Shown here in pieces: positions 55,113 through 63,787 of a stretch of DNA of 64,000 nucleotides. The stretch comes from CAVUPF01 sp963777915 (GTDB taxonomy: Bacteria > Actinomycetota > Thermoleophilia > Solirubrobacterales > 70-9). Position numbers and translations under genes: made by a program. Position 1 is the stretch's first letter. Each line of letters begins with the position of its first letter. The stretch is from positions 806,001-870,000 of the forward strand of contig CAVZSH010000005.1 of assembly GCA_963777915.1 (NCBI GenBank), in the 5' to 3' direction. The notes below the pieces were generated by a model. That model made no database searches, was not told the DNA's origin, and worked only from the letters and a program-made list of their open reading frames with translations.

Positions 55113-55886
55113 TCAGCCCGCCTTCTTAAGTGCTTCTTCGATCGCTTCGGTCGAGCCCGGCGTTCCCAGTGTTTCGAGGCCGTTTGTGTTCGGGCCCTTT
55201 ACTGCAAAGGACGGCGTGCCGGTGAAGCCGAGGTTTTCCGCCTCGGTAGTCGTGCTCGACACTTTGTTCATCAGGGCCTTGCTCTTACGGTCGGTGTTCC
55301 ACTTGGCGAGGTTCTTGATCCCGGCACCCTTGGCGATCGTCGTCAGGAACGATTCGGTCGCATAGCCGGAGTCCTCCTCACCCTGGTTGCGGTAGAAGAT
55401 GTCGATGTAGTTCCAGCCACGTCCTTGCTCGCCGGCGGCGAGCGCTGCTGCTCCTGCCGGCTTGGACTGCGGGCCGATGATCGTGAAGTTGCGGAATTCG
55501 ATCTTGGCCTTACCGCCACGAATCGGGCCTTCGATGATCTTAGGCAGCACCTGTTCGGAATACGCTTTGCAGACCGGGCACTGAAGGTCTCCGTACTCAT
55601 ACAGGGTGACCTTGGCCTTCGGGTCGCCGAGCATCGTGCCTTCCTGCGAGATGCCTCCCACCAACTTGTCAACCAAACCAATGTCCACCAGGTTTGAGCT
55701 CCCCCCGCTGCTCTGATTCTGGCTGACCACGATGAGCACCGCGACAACGACTATCGCCAGGAACACCGCGGCGCTGCCGAATTGGACGAGACGTTGGCGG
55801 CGTGCTTGGGTCTGGGCCTCGGTCGCCTCGCGTTCGAGCCGGTGGGCGCGAAGTCGCTCTCTCTCCTGCTCCCGCTTGTTGCTCAT
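55113..55886 (-). CDS. Membrane-anchored thioredoxin-fold (DsbA-like) oxidoreductase
   Basis: 257 residues from the ATG at 55886. A charged cytosolic start (REQERERLRAHRLERE) precedes one membrane helix (about 35-55), then a DsbA/DsbG-type domain with active site LQCPVCKAYSEQVLP near residue 100 and the cis-Pro loop GFTGTPSFAV near 220. It introduces or shuffles disulfides outside the cell. It overlaps the VKOR gene by 4 bases, its expected redox partner. Confidence 0.9.
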   Translation of the reverse strand: MSNKREQERERLRAHRLEREATEAQTQARRQRLVQFGSAAVFLAIVVVAVLIVVSQNQSSGGSSNLVDIGLVDKLVGGISQEGTMLGDPKAKVTLYEYGDLQCPVCKAYSEQVLPKIIEGPIRGGKAKIEFRNFTIIGPQSKPAGAAALAAGEQGRGWNYIDIFYRNQGEEDSGYATESFLTTIAKGAGIKNLAKWNTDRKSKALMNKVSSTTTEAENLGFTGTPSFAVKGPNTNGLETLGTPGSTEAIEEALKKAG

Positions 55887-56374
55887 GCATCCTCCGGTTG
55901 GGTTGAGGTTCGGGCGCGCCCGCCACCTACTGGGGAATCGTCCTCGATTCCACCGTAGGCGATGACGCGGGTTGCGTTGAAAGCGAAGAGCACCGTCATC
56001 AGCACGGCGCTCCCCACGCACCACTGGCAGATCGCGTGAATCCTGAAGAGCTCCAGGTATGTGAGGTAGACGCTGAAGCCGAAACCGACCAGCGAGAGGG
56101 CGAAGCCAGCGAAGCGCCCCGGGTCCCCCCGCATAAAGGCCGACCCTAGTAGCAGCAGGTAGCCGACGATCCCGAACACGGCGACGTTGATCCCCGCCAG
56201 GTGCGAGTAGGAACTGCTGGCGACCGTCTGGCATCCCCCTCCCCCAGCCAGGCAGACCGGCGCTCCGCCGCTCGAGTCGGCAATCGCGATATAGATAGCC
56301 ACGCCGATCCCGATCGCGGCAATCGCGGCGATCGCGCGGCGCAGCGTGAACTCGGTTGGAGGCTTCATCGGCAT
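55883..56374 (-). CDS. Vitamin K epoxide reductase (VKOR) family protein
   Basis: 163 residues from the ATG at 56374 (56368 also possible). Four membrane segments. Loop cysteines are in APVCLAGGGGCQTV near residue 35, and the active-site CxxC is in HAICQWCVGSAVLM near 118. It reoxidises the thioredoxin-like neighbour and passes electrons to quinone, replacing DsbB as in most actinobacteria. Confidence 0.9.
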   Translation of the reverse strand: MPMKPPTEFTLRRAIAAIAAIGIGVAIYIAIADSSGGAPVCLAGGGGCQTVASSSYSHLAGINVAVFGIVGYLLLLGSAFMRGDPGRFAGFALSLVGFGFSVYLTYLELFRIHAICQWCVGSAVLMTVLFAFNATRVIAYGGIEDDSPVGGGRARTSTQPEDA

Positions 56375-56677
56375 GGAAAGGTACGCGACCGGGCGATGGC
56401 TCGTTGCGCTACCAGGCCTCTCCAACTGTCCCACGGCCAGCTCGCAGGCCCCCGCGCCGCCTCCGCGAGAGGAGCGCCGCGGTGCCCTCGGCAAGAACGA
56501 TCGCGCCGCGGCCGAGGAGAAACTGGACCTCCGAGGCAGCTGTGCTCCCGAACCAGAACAAAGGTGTCTTCGATTGCCTGCTTGCGCAAGGGCGGCCTGG
56601 TCGCGGCCGCCAAGGCCAGCGTCAATGTGGCCCGCTCCATTGTTGCCAGTCTGCTCATCGCCATCTGTCCCTGAACG
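56375..56677. other. Gap between VKOR and hydrolase genes
   Basis: About 300 bases without a recognised gene. Minus-strand frames crossing it are Arg/Pro-rich and lack a Shine-Dalgarno; no tRNA, repeat or hairpin of note was seen. It probably holds the promoter of the VKOR/thioredoxin pair, but no element is clear. Confidence 0.45.
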
Positions 56678-57532
56678 CTAGTTGAACCGCTCCGCGACCT
56701 CCGGCTTGGCGCAGAAGGTGGCGATCTCCCGGGAGAGCCTGCCTCCCTGCCAGGCGAGTGGGGACTCTCCCTCCCCCTCTCCGACCAGCCTCGAGTGAGG
56801 CAGGCGCTCGGCGTAGGCTGCCGCCACTTCATAGGGGTGGCCGGGGTCGGCATCGTCGCGGCTGGCTACGACCAGGGCCGGCACATCGATCCCCTCCAGC
56901 GATGACATCGACTCGAAGGGCCGCGAGCGCGGCACCTGGCGCAGCGCATCGACCAGTGCCTCGGGGTGGCGGTGGAGCAGCATCCGGACACGGGTGAAAC
57001 GCAGCACGGTGTCACGCCATGCGGGGTCGATTCCCTGCCTGCGATCGATGTAGTCGAGAAAGCCGTCGACCCCTCCCTCCTTCAGTGCCTCGGAAAGGCC
57101 GTCCCAGTAGGCGAGAGTCTCACTGGAGATCGTGCCGCCATATACGGGGCCGATCGCGACCAGCCCGGCGACCCGCTGGGGATGGAGCAGTGCGTAGGCG
57201 ACGGCGGTGTGGCAGCCCATCGAGTGCCCGGCAAGGACGAACGGCTCCTCCCCCACCGTCGCCGACACCACCGCCTCCAGGTCGCCGACCAGCTCCGGGT
57301 ATCCATAACCCTGACCCAGTGGAGCGGGATCGGACTCCCCGTGCCCGCGTGCGTCATACGAGACGACCGTGTGGCCGGCGCGCTCCAGCGCACGCGAGCC
57401 GTGGACCACGTAGCGACGAGTCGCGGTGATCCCGTGGCAGAGCACCACCGCGCGTCCTGTCCCCGCGCACTCGCCGTAGATCGCCGGGCGCTCGCCCACG
57501 CCGAAGGGAGCCGGCTCGCCCGCCGGCGACAT
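56678..57532 (-). CDS. Alpha/beta hydrolase (serine)
   Basis: 284 residues. VVLCHGITATRRY near residue 32, nucleophile elbow LAGHSMGCHTAVAY near 100 with Ser, and acid region VVASRDDADPGHPYEVA near 225; the C-terminal His is not obvious, unlike in typical members. The ATG overlaps the peroxiredoxin stop (TGATG). An esterase or lipase-like role is likely, substrate unknown. Confidence 0.85.
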   Translation of the reverse strand: MSPAGEPAPFGVGERPAIYGECAGTGRAVVLCHGITATRRYVVHGSRALERAGHTVVSYDARGHGESDPAPLGQGYGYPELVGDLEAVVSATVGEEPFVLAGHSMGCHTAVAYALLHPQRVAGLVAIGPVYGGTISSETLAYWDGLSEALKEGGVDGFLDYIDRRQGIDPAWRDTVLRFTRVRMLLHRHPEALVDALRQVPRSRPFESMSSLEGIDVPALVVASRDDADPGHPYEVAAAYAERLPHSRLVGEGEGESPLAWQGGRLSREIATFCAKPEVAERFN

Positions 57533-57984
57533 CAACTCAAAGAGGCGAGGGCGCCTTCGAGATCGTCAACGGTCTCGAAGCTGAGGCCGACCAGCGTCAC
57601 CTTGCGATGGCGGATAACTCCCTGCTCGTCGACGACGAAGATCGCGCGCCGCACCATCGGGCCGGCGAGAACTCCGTAGGCGCGGGCCACCTCCTTGTCC
57701 TCGTCGGCGAGCAGCGGCACGTTGAGGCGCTTCTCCTCGGTGAAGCGTTCGTGCGAGTCGACCGACTGGGGGGAGATGCCGAGCACCTCGGCGCCGAGCT
57801 TGTCGAGCCGCTCCCCCTCGTCGCGGTAGGAGCAAAACTGCTTGGTGCAGACCGCGGTGAAGTCACCCGGATAGAAGGCGATGATCACCCTGCGCCCGCG
57901 GTAGTCAGAAAGCCGGTAGGTCCTACCGCCGGTGCCGGGCAGCGCGAATTCGGGTGCCGGATCTCCTACATCGACCTTGGCCAT
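57532..57984 (-). CDS. Peroxiredoxin (Bcp/AhpE-like)
   Basis: 150 residues. Thiol peroxidase fold with active site FYPGDFTAVCTKQFCSYRD near residue 37: peroxidatic Cys at the C of VCT and a second Cys five residues on, as in Bcp/PrxQ. The start DVGDPAPEFALPG is typical. It reduces hydroperoxides using thioredoxin. Coupled to the hydrolase gene. Confidence 0.93.
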   Translation of the reverse strand: MAKVDVGDPAPEFALPGTGGRTYRLSDYRGRRVIIAFYPGDFTAVCTKQFCSYRDEGERLDKLGAEVLGISPQSVDSHERFTEEKRLNVPLLADEDKEVARAYGVLAGPMVRRAIFVVDEQGVIRHRKVTLVGLSFETVDDLEGALASLS

Positions 57985-57993
57985 GCGGCCAGG

Positions 57994-58677
57994 CTAGCCC
58001 TTCTCGATCGTCATCTTTTCAATCAGGATCGTCTGCTTCGGCTTTTCCTTTGCGGTGCCGAGATTCCCGATCCTGGCAACCACGGCGGCGCCCCCGCTGA
58101 CCTTGCCGACCAGAGCGTATTCCGCCGGCAGTCCGGTGCTTGCCCCGGTTACTACGAAGAACTGGCTCCCCGAGCTCCCCGAAGGTTGCGAAGAGCTCTT
58201 CGCCATCGCCACGGTCCCCCGAGTGTAGGAAAGGTTGGCGGGTGGCTTCTCGACCACGGTGTAGCCGGGACCGCCGGTGCCGTTGCCTAGGGGGTCGCCA
58301 CCCTGAATCACGAAGCCCGGCACGATGCGGTGGAAGGTGAGGCCGTTGTAGAAGCCCAGCCTCGCCAGGTAGGCGAAGGAGTTGGTCGTCTTCGGCGCCT
58401 GCTTGGTGTCGAGCGCGATATCGAAGGTGCCGCAGCTCGTCCTCACCACCGCGCTCAGTTGTTCGCCCGGCTTCACCGTCTGCTTGGGCGCCTTGAGACT
58501 GACGTGCTTCGGGCTCGGCGCTTCCACCTTCTTGCAGCCGCTGGCGCTGGCCGTCGTCGTGCTCGAACCGCTGCTGCCGCCGCTGCGGCTGATCAGGATC
58601 GCCGCGACGACGCCGACCGCGACTACCGCGAAGACGGCAAGGATGATCAACCGGCGATCGGGGGACTGCTCCTCCAT
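57994..58677 (-). CDS. Membrane-anchored cyclophilin-type peptidyl-prolyl isomerase
   Basis: 227 residues. One membrane helix (about 10-30), a Ser/Thr/Gly linker, then a cyclophilin domain from about 80: NSFAYLARLGFYNGLTFHRI, FVIQGGDPLGNGTGGPGY, GTVAMAKS and GSQFFVV. The catalytic Arg is in FHRIVPGF. It folds exported proteins at the outer face of the membrane, near the disulfide and peroxiredoxin genes. Confidence 0.92.
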   Translation of the reverse strand: MEEQSPDRRLIILAVFAVVAVGVVAAILISRSGGSSGSSTTTASASGCKKVEAPSPKHVSLKAPKQTVKPGEQLSAVVRTSCGTFDIALDTKQAPKTTNSFAYLARLGFYNGLTFHRIVPGFVIQGGDPLGNGTGGPGYTVVEKPPANLSYTRGTVAMAKSSSQPSGSSGSQFFVVTGASTGLPAEYALVGKVSGGAAVVARIGNLGTAKEKPKQTILIEKMTIEKG

Positions 58678-58693
58678 CGGCGGGGAAGACTAG

Positions 58694-59224
58694 ATGATCC
58701 GCGGGCGGCGTCTGGTTGCGATCATCGGGGCCTTGTCCTCGCCACCTCTCACGCCGCTGGCCGCCGCCGCACTGCGGGTCGGCCGCTCTCCCGAGCGTGT
58801 CCTGGTGGTCGACTGCGGGGACGGAGAGGCGGCGCTGTTTCTCGCCCGGGAGTTCCCCCGGGCTCGGGTGCGCGGCGTCGATGCCTCGGAGGCGATGGTC
58901 CGTAAGGCGACCGCGCGGGTCGGGCTCGACCCCGAGGGGCGCGTTGCCTTCAAGGTTGGCAACGCCGCGGCTCTGCCCTATCCCGACGACTTCTTCGACC
59001 TAATCGCCCAGCTCGACGCACGGCCCTCGGCGGGCGAGATCGCGAGGGTGCTGCGCCCCGGCGGATACCTCATCCTCGCCAGGTCAGGGCGACCGCGAGG
59101 ACCGCTTCGCGAGACGCCGGGGAGGCTGCGGCGGCAGCTCGCCCGCCACAATATCGAGCAGGTCGAGGTCGCCGATGCGGGCGATGGCAATTTCTTCGTC
59201 GGCCGCCTCGGCGGCGGAGGTTGA
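58694..59224 (+). CDS. Class I methyltransferase-like protein
   Basis: 176 residues. An N-terminal hydrophobic stretch (VAIIGALSSPPLTPLAAAAL) precedes a SAM-binding fold: LVVDCGDGEAALFLARE (motif I), VRGVDASEAMVRKA, AALPYPDDFFDLIAQLDA and VLRPGGYLILA. Motif I has D-C-G-D-G instead of the usual G-x-G-x-G. Divergent from the cyclophilin gene. Substrate unknown. Confidence 0.75.
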   Translation: MIRGRRLVAIIGALSSPPLTPLAAAALRVGRSPERVLVVDCGDGEAALFLAREFPRARVRGVDASEAMVRKATARVGLDPEGRVAFKVGNAAALPYPDDFFDLIAQLDARPSAGEIARVLRPGGYLILARSGRPRGPLRETPGRLRRQLARHNIEQVEVADAGDGNFFVGRLGGGG

Positions 59225-59254
59225 GCCTATCCCGCCATTTAGGCTGGCGGGTCG

Positions 59255-60145
59255 ATGGGAATCGAGGGAATGCCGCTGGCGTTGCTGGTCAACCCTGCCT
59301 CGGCCAGGGGCAAGGCGTTGAGGCTGCTGCCCCAGGTGGAGGCGGCGCTGGACGCGCGGCGTGTCGATTTCAGGGTGCAGCGCACCCGCGACCTTGAGCA
59401 CGGGGTCGAACAGGCATTGCTCGCCGTGGAGGCCGGCGAGGTACCGGTGGTGATGAGCGGCGACGGCCTGATCGGGGCGATCGGCGGCGCGATGGCGGGG
59501 TCGCAGACGCCGCTCGGGATCGTTCCAGGAGGTCGGGGCAACGACCTCGCCCGCGTGCTGGGCATCCCCGACGAGCCCGAGGCAGCGGTTGAGGTCCTCG
59601 CCGTCGGGCATTTCCGCGAGATCAACGTCGGCGAGGCGAACGGCCGCCGCTTCCTCGGCATCGCCAGCGCCGGGTTTGAGTCGGAGGCCAACCGGATCGC
59701 CAATCAATCGAGGCTTTTGCGCGGCAACCTGGTCTACGCCTGGGCGGCACTGCGCGCCTTGGCGCGGTGGAAGCCGGTGCGCTTCACGGTCCGGGTCGAG
59801 GAGGAGCGGATCCGCTTTGCCGGATACTCGGTCTCGGCGGCCAACAGCAGGGCCTACGGCGGCGGGATGTTCATCGCCCCCAATGCCGATCTCGCGGACG
59901 GCGAATTCGACATCGTCACGATCGGCGAAGTGGGGAAGCTGAAGTTCCTGGGTAACCTGCCCAAGGTGTTCAAGGGCACTCATGTCGAGGAGGACGAGGT
60001 GCGTGTCTTCCGCGCCCCGCGCCTAGAGCTGAGCGCCAGCCGGCCTCTTGCCGTCTACGCCGACGGCGAGCACCTGACCGACCTGCCCGCCTCGCTGCGC
60101 CTCCTGCCGCGCGCGCTGAGCGTGTTGGCGCCGCCGGGTGAGTAA
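59255..60145 (+). CDS. Diacylglycerol/lipid kinase (DAGK catalytic domain)
   Basis: 296 residues. The ATP loop LLVNPASARGKALRLLP is near residue 10, the second motif VVMSGDGLIGAIGGAMAG near 68 (GGDGT in most members, here SGDGL), and PGGRGNDLARVLG near 92. The C-terminal beta-sandwich carries YADGEHL near 268. Phosphorylates diacylglycerol or a related lipid. It overlaps murT by 8 bases. Confidence 0.87.
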   Translation: MGIEGMPLALLVNPASARGKALRLLPQVEAALDARRVDFRVQRTRDLEHGVEQALLAVEAGEVPVVMSGDGLIGAIGGAMAGSQTPLGIVPGGRGNDLARVLGIPDEPEAAVEVLAVGHFREINVGEANGRRFLGIASAGFESEANRIANQSRLLRGNLVYAWAALRALARWKPVRFTVRVEEERIRFAGYSVSAANSRAYGGGMFIAPNADLADGEFDIVTIGEVGKLKFLGNLPKVFKGTHVEEDEVRVFRAPRLELSASRPLAVYADGEHLTDLPASLRLLPRALSVLAPPGE

Positions 60146-61520
60146 CGGAGCGCTTTTCGCGGCTAAGCTTGCCGTGGCACGCGCGCTCGGTGCTGCCAGC
60201 CGCACCAGCGGGCGCGGCGGGGGCACGACCCTCCCTGGCCGAGTGCTGCTCCGTCTTGACTCCGAGGCAATCGCTCGGCTCGGCGCCGGCCTGGTCCGAG
60301 GCAAGACGATCATCAGCGCCACCAATGGCAAGACGACGACGGCCGGGATGATCGCCACAGTGCTCGCCGCCGACGGGCGCAAGCCGGTCCATAACCGGGC
60401 CGGCTCGAACATGGCCTGGGGGGTGGCCACTGCACTGCTTGAGCAGAATGGCCGCGAGGGCCTGTTCGAGGTCGACGAGGCCTGGCTGCCGCGGGTTGCG
60501 GCGCAGCTCGAGCCCTCGCTCATCGTTCTCGGCAACCTCTTTCGCGACCAGCTCGACCGCTACGGGGAGATGGAGGCGCTGGCCGACGAGTGGGCGCGCG
60601 TAGTCGCCGAGCGAGCCGGCGCCACCCGCTTCGCGCTCAACGCCGATGACCCGCTGATCGCCGACCTCGGCCGCGACTGCGAGCAGCGCCGACGTGAGGG
60701 CGTTACCTACTTTGGGATCGACGACGTGAGCCAAGCACTCGACGAGCCCCAGCACGCCTTCGATGCCAAGCACTGCCGCCGCTGCGGGCACCCCTACGCT
60801 TACGAGCGGGCCTTCGTCGGCCACCTTGGCCACTACTCCTGTCCAAGTTGCGGTGCCGGCCGTCCCCGCCCCGACATTGCGGCGACCGAGATCGAGCTGC
60901 GTGGCATGGAGGGCTCGCGGATCGTGGTCCGCACGCCGGTTGGCGAGTTGCACGTCGATCTTCCCCTTCCCGGCCTCTACAACGTCTACAACGCGTTGGC
61001 GGCTGTCAGCGCGGCGATCGAGCTGGGCATCGGCCCCGAGCAAATCGCCGCCGCGCTGGGTGGGACGAAGGCGGCGTTCGGCCGGGTCGAGACGATCGAG
61101 GTCGCCGGCAAACCGGTCTCGATACTGCTGGTCAAGAACCCGGCCGGCGCCAACGAGGTGCTCCGCACGCTGAGTCTGGAGGCCAAAGCGACGGGTCTCG
61201 ACCTCTGGATCGCCCTCAACGATCGGATCGCCGATGGGCGCGATGTCTCCTGGATCTGGGACGCCGACTTCGAGCTGTTGGAGGGCGCCGTGCAGCGGGT
61301 CGTCTGCGCTGGCACCCGGGCGCCGGAGATGGCACTGCGGCTGAAGTACGCGGAGTGGCCGGTGGACTCAATCGAGGTCGAGCCGGGGATCGAGGCGTCG
61401 CTCGACCGGGCCGTGGCGAGCGCTTCGGGTCGGCTCTTCGCCCTGCCGACGTACACGGCCCTCTTGGAGCTTCGAAAGCTGCTGGCGGGGCGCGGGCTGG
61501 CCGAGGAGTTCTGGAGGTGA
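60138..61520 (+). CDS. murT: Lipid II isoglutaminyl synthase subunit MurT
   Basis: 460 residues, Mur-ligase fold. ATP loop IISATNGKTTTAGMIA near residue 58; LFEVDEAWLP; LFRDQLDRYGEME; an inserted four-Cys zinc ribbon (CRRCGHPYAY and CPSCGAG) near 215-240; and the MurT-specific catalytic DVSWIWDADFE near 370. With GatD it amidates D-Glu of lipid II to D-isoglutamine, needed for cross-linking in Gram-positive walls. GatD follows after one inserted gene. Confidence 0.94.
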   Translation: MSNGALFAAKLAVARALGAASRTSGRGGGTTLPGRVLLRLDSEAIARLGAGLVRGKTIISATNGKTTTAGMIATVLAADGRKPVHNRAGSNMAWGVATALLEQNGREGLFEVDEAWLPRVAAQLEPSLIVLGNLFRDQLDRYGEMEALADEWARVVAERAGATRFALNADDPLIADLGRDCEQRRREGVTYFGIDDVSQALDEPQHAFDAKHCRRCGHPYAYERAFVGHLGHYSCPSCGAGRPRPDIAATEIELRGMEGSRIVVRTPVGELHVDLPLPGLYNVYNALAAVSAAIELGIGPEQIAAALGGTKAAFGRVETIEVAGKPVSILLVKNPAGANEVLRTLSLEAKATGLDLWIALNDRIADGRDVSWIWDADFELLEGAVQRVVCAGTRAPEMALRLKYAEWPVDSIEVEPGIEASLDRAVASASGRLFALPTYTALLELRKLLAGRGLAEEFWR

Positions 61521-62335
61521 CGGGCCCTAGACGAAGACGTGGTGCAAACGAGTTGCTTCGAGGGTCGGGCTGCGCTGCGGGCGAGGTTGTCCTCGATTAT
61601 CTGCCTCCCCCCCTGAGGAGACCCAGTTCCGTCGCCTGGCACAACGTCGAGTGCGGTAGCTACTCGGCTGACTTGGCGCTGTGGGAGGAGTTGGCCGCCC
61701 ATGCGGGCGGGCCGATTCTGGAGCTGGGCTGCGGGACGGGGCGGGTTACGCTGCGGCTGGGGAGGTGTGGGCATCGGGTTACCGGGTTAGATCGCGACGC
61801 TGTCTTGCTGGCTGCTTTTGGCGAGCGGGCGACTGGATTGCCGGTGGGAGCGGAGCTGGGTGACGCGGCGGGCTTTGAGCTCGGCGGAGAATTCGGACTG
61901 GCGCTCGCCCCAATGCAGCTCGTGCAGCTGCTTGGGGGAGCGGAGGAGCGGCTAGATTGCCTGCGCTGCGTCTCTTCCCACCTGCGAGCAGGCGGGCGAG
62001 CAGCATTGGCGATCGTCGAGCAGCTGCCGCTCTCTGAGTCGGGAGGCGCTCCCCGGCCCGATGTCCGCGAGGTCGACGAGTGGGTCTATTCGAGCCTGCC
62101 GATCGAGGCCAGGGTGAACTCCGATTCGATCGTCGTCCGGCGCCTGCGACAGACCGTCTCGCCGGAGGGGGGGCTGAGCGAGGAGGTCGATGAGGTCCGG
62201 CTGCGTCGCCTCTCCGCCGAGACGCTGGAGCGCGAGGGGGTCGCGGCGGGCCTGACGCCGGTCGGTCGCCGCAGGATTCCCGCCACCGACGCCCACGTCG
62301 GCTCCACGGCCGTCCTGCTGGAGAGGCGGACGTGA
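61517..62335 (+). CDS. SAM-dependent methyltransferase between murT and gatD
   Basis: 272 residues from the GTG at 61517 (GTGA overlap with murT). SAM fold: ILELGCGTGRVTLRLGRCGH near residue 70, VTGLDRDAVLLAAF, then LALAPMQLVQLLGG. An N-terminal basic stretch (GPRRRRGANELLRG) precedes the domain. It overlaps gatD by 1-4 bases, so it is part of the murT-gatD operon. A cell-wall or lipid substrate is suggested by context only. Confidence 0.8.
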   Translation: MTGPRRRRGANELLRGSGCAAGEVVLDYLPPPLRRPSSVAWHNVECGSYSADLALWEELAAHAGGPILELGCGTGRVTLRLGRCGHRVTGLDRDAVLLAAFGERATGLPVGAELGDAAGFELGGEFGLALAPMQLVQLLGGAEERLDCLRCVSSHLRAGGRAALAIVEQLPLSESGGAPRPDVREVDEWVYSSLPIEARVNSDSIVVRRLRQTVSPEGGLSEEVDEVRLRRLSAETLEREGVAAGLTPVGRRRIPATDAHVGSTAVLLERRT

Positions 62336-63087
62336 TGGAGCTCCGTCTGCTTGCCCTCTACCCCGACCAGATGAACATCTACGCAGACCGCGGCAACATC
62401 ATCTTCCTGCAGCGGCGCTGTGAGTGGCGGGGCATCGACTTCTCCTACGCAGCTGCGGGGTCTGGCGAGCGCGTCGACCCCGCCGCCCACGACCTCTTCT
62501 ACATCGGCGGCGGCCAGGATCGCGACCAGCGGATGGTCGCCGCCGACATGGTCGAGAGCAAGCGCGAATCCCTGGTCCTCGCGGTCGACGACGGCGCCGC
62601 ACTGCTGGCGGTCTGCGGTGGCTATCAGCTGCTCGGCCACAGCTACCAGCTGGACGAGGAGCACCTGCCCGGCCTCGGCCTCGTCGACCTGGAGACGGTA
62701 CGCGAGCCCGGCCCGCGACTGATCGGCAACGTCGCGATCGAGACCGACCTCGGCGCCGGCCCGCGGCTGCTCGCTGGTTTCGAGAACCATGGAGGCCGCA
62801 CCTACCTCGGCGCCGGCGCCGAGCCGCTCGGCCGCGTCGTCGAGGGTCACGGCAACAACGGCCACGATGGCTTCGAGGGGGTCCGCCGCGCCAACTTGGT
62901 CGGCACCTACCTGCACGGCCCGCTGCTGCCGAAGAACGCCTGGCTCGCCGACCACCTGATCGCGCTCGCGCTAGAGCGCCGCTACGGCGCCCGCCCGGAC
63001 CTGGAGCCGTTGGACGACGCCCTTGAGGCTGCCGCCCACCAGAGCGCACGGGCGGCGGCCGGCGTCGACCCACAGCGCAACGACTGA
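62335..63087 (+). CDS. gatD: Lipid II isoglutaminyl synthase glutaminase subunit GatD
   Basis: 250 residues from the ATG at 62335 (GTG at 62332 also possible). Class I glutamine amidotransferase of the CobB/CobQ type: LYPDQMNIYADRGN near residue 8, FYIGGGQDRDQ near 55, nucleophile Cys in LLAVCGGYQLLGH near 95, and catalytic His in GTYLHGPLLPKN near 190. Provides ammonia to MurT. A short unrelated tail follows residue 215. Confidence 0.94.
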   Translation: MELRLLALYPDQMNIYADRGNIIFLQRRCEWRGIDFSYAAAGSGERVDPAAHDLFYIGGGQDRDQRMVAADMVESKRESLVLAVDDGAALLAVCGGYQLLGHSYQLDEEHLPGLGLVDLETVREPGPRLIGNVAIETDLGAGPRLLAGFENHGGRTYLGAGAEPLGRVVEGHGNNGHDGFEGVRRANLVGTYLHGPLLPKNAWLADHLIALALERRYGARPDLEPLDDALEAAAHQSARAAAGVDPQRND

Positions 63088-63118
63088 CGGGTTGGCCCCC
63101 AAGTCGCGCAGGGAGGAG

Positions 63119-63787
63119 TCAGGGCGCCGCGGGCACGACGGCGATCGGACCGTCCCCCGCGGGCATCTCCGTGGTCTCAAAATGCGGGGCCTCCAGCCGC
63201 TTCACCCGCGAGATCGCCGCGGTGAACTCCTGCTCGGTCTCGAGGAAGCCGATCCGGGGGGTGCGGTAGTGCATCGGCACCACCCAGGTCGGATCGAGTG
63301 CGAGGCTGATCTCCGCGGCGGCCGCCCCGCCGAGCGTCGGGCCGCCGCCGACCGGGATGAAGAGGAGGTCGAGCTCGCCGATCGCGGCGGCCTGCTCGGG
63401 GCGCAGTTGGGCCTGGCCGAAGTCGCCGAAATGGGCGATGCGCAGACCGTCGAGCTCAAAGACGAAGATCGTGTTGGGGCCGCGCTGGGTGCCCGCCTCG
63501 TCGTCGTGCTCGGAGGCGATCGCGCTCACCGCGCCGATCGGTGAGTCAAGCGTGCCCGCGGTCGAGCGCAGGACGGTGGGCTCGCCGCCGATCGCCTCGA
63601 CCCCGTTGTGGTCGAGGTGCTCGTGGGTGATCAACAGCAGGTCGACCTCCTTTGCCTCGATCGGCGGGTAGTCGAACTGCATCCCGCGGTCCTCGAGCAT
63701 CGACATGTCGGCAAAGGGATCGATGAACACCTTCGCATCGGCCCCGCTCAGGGCGAAGGCAGACTGTCCGTGCCACTCAACGCGCAT
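63119..63787 (-). CDS. Metal-dependent hydrolase of the MBL superfamily (UlaG-like)
   Basis: 222 residues from the ATG at 63787. Begins VEWHGQSAFAL, has the metal motif ITHEHLDHNGV near residue 55, SEHDDEAG near 95, IAHFGDFGQAQL near 120 and VPMHYRTP near 175, the single-domain UlaG/UPF0173 pattern. Substrate unknown. Its start overlaps the end of an MFS gene, so the two are one operon. Confidence 0.88.
   Translation of the reverse strand: MRVEWHGQSAFALSGADAKVFIDPFADMSMLEDRGMQFDYPPIEAKEVDLLLITHEHLDHNGVEAIGGEPTVLRSTAGTLDSPIGAVSAIASEHDDEAGTQRGPNTIFVFELDGLRIAHFGDFGQAQLRPEQAAAIGELDLLFIPVGGGPTLGGAAAAEISLALDPTWVVPMHYRTPRIGFLETEQEFTAAISRVKRLEAPHFETTEMPAGDGPIAVVPAAP

Noticed and set aside
54925..55365. 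146-codon plus-strand frame opposite the thioredoxin-like gene
   Set aside because: It is antisense to a clear DsbA-like gene and its terminator; no domain or Shine-Dalgarno.
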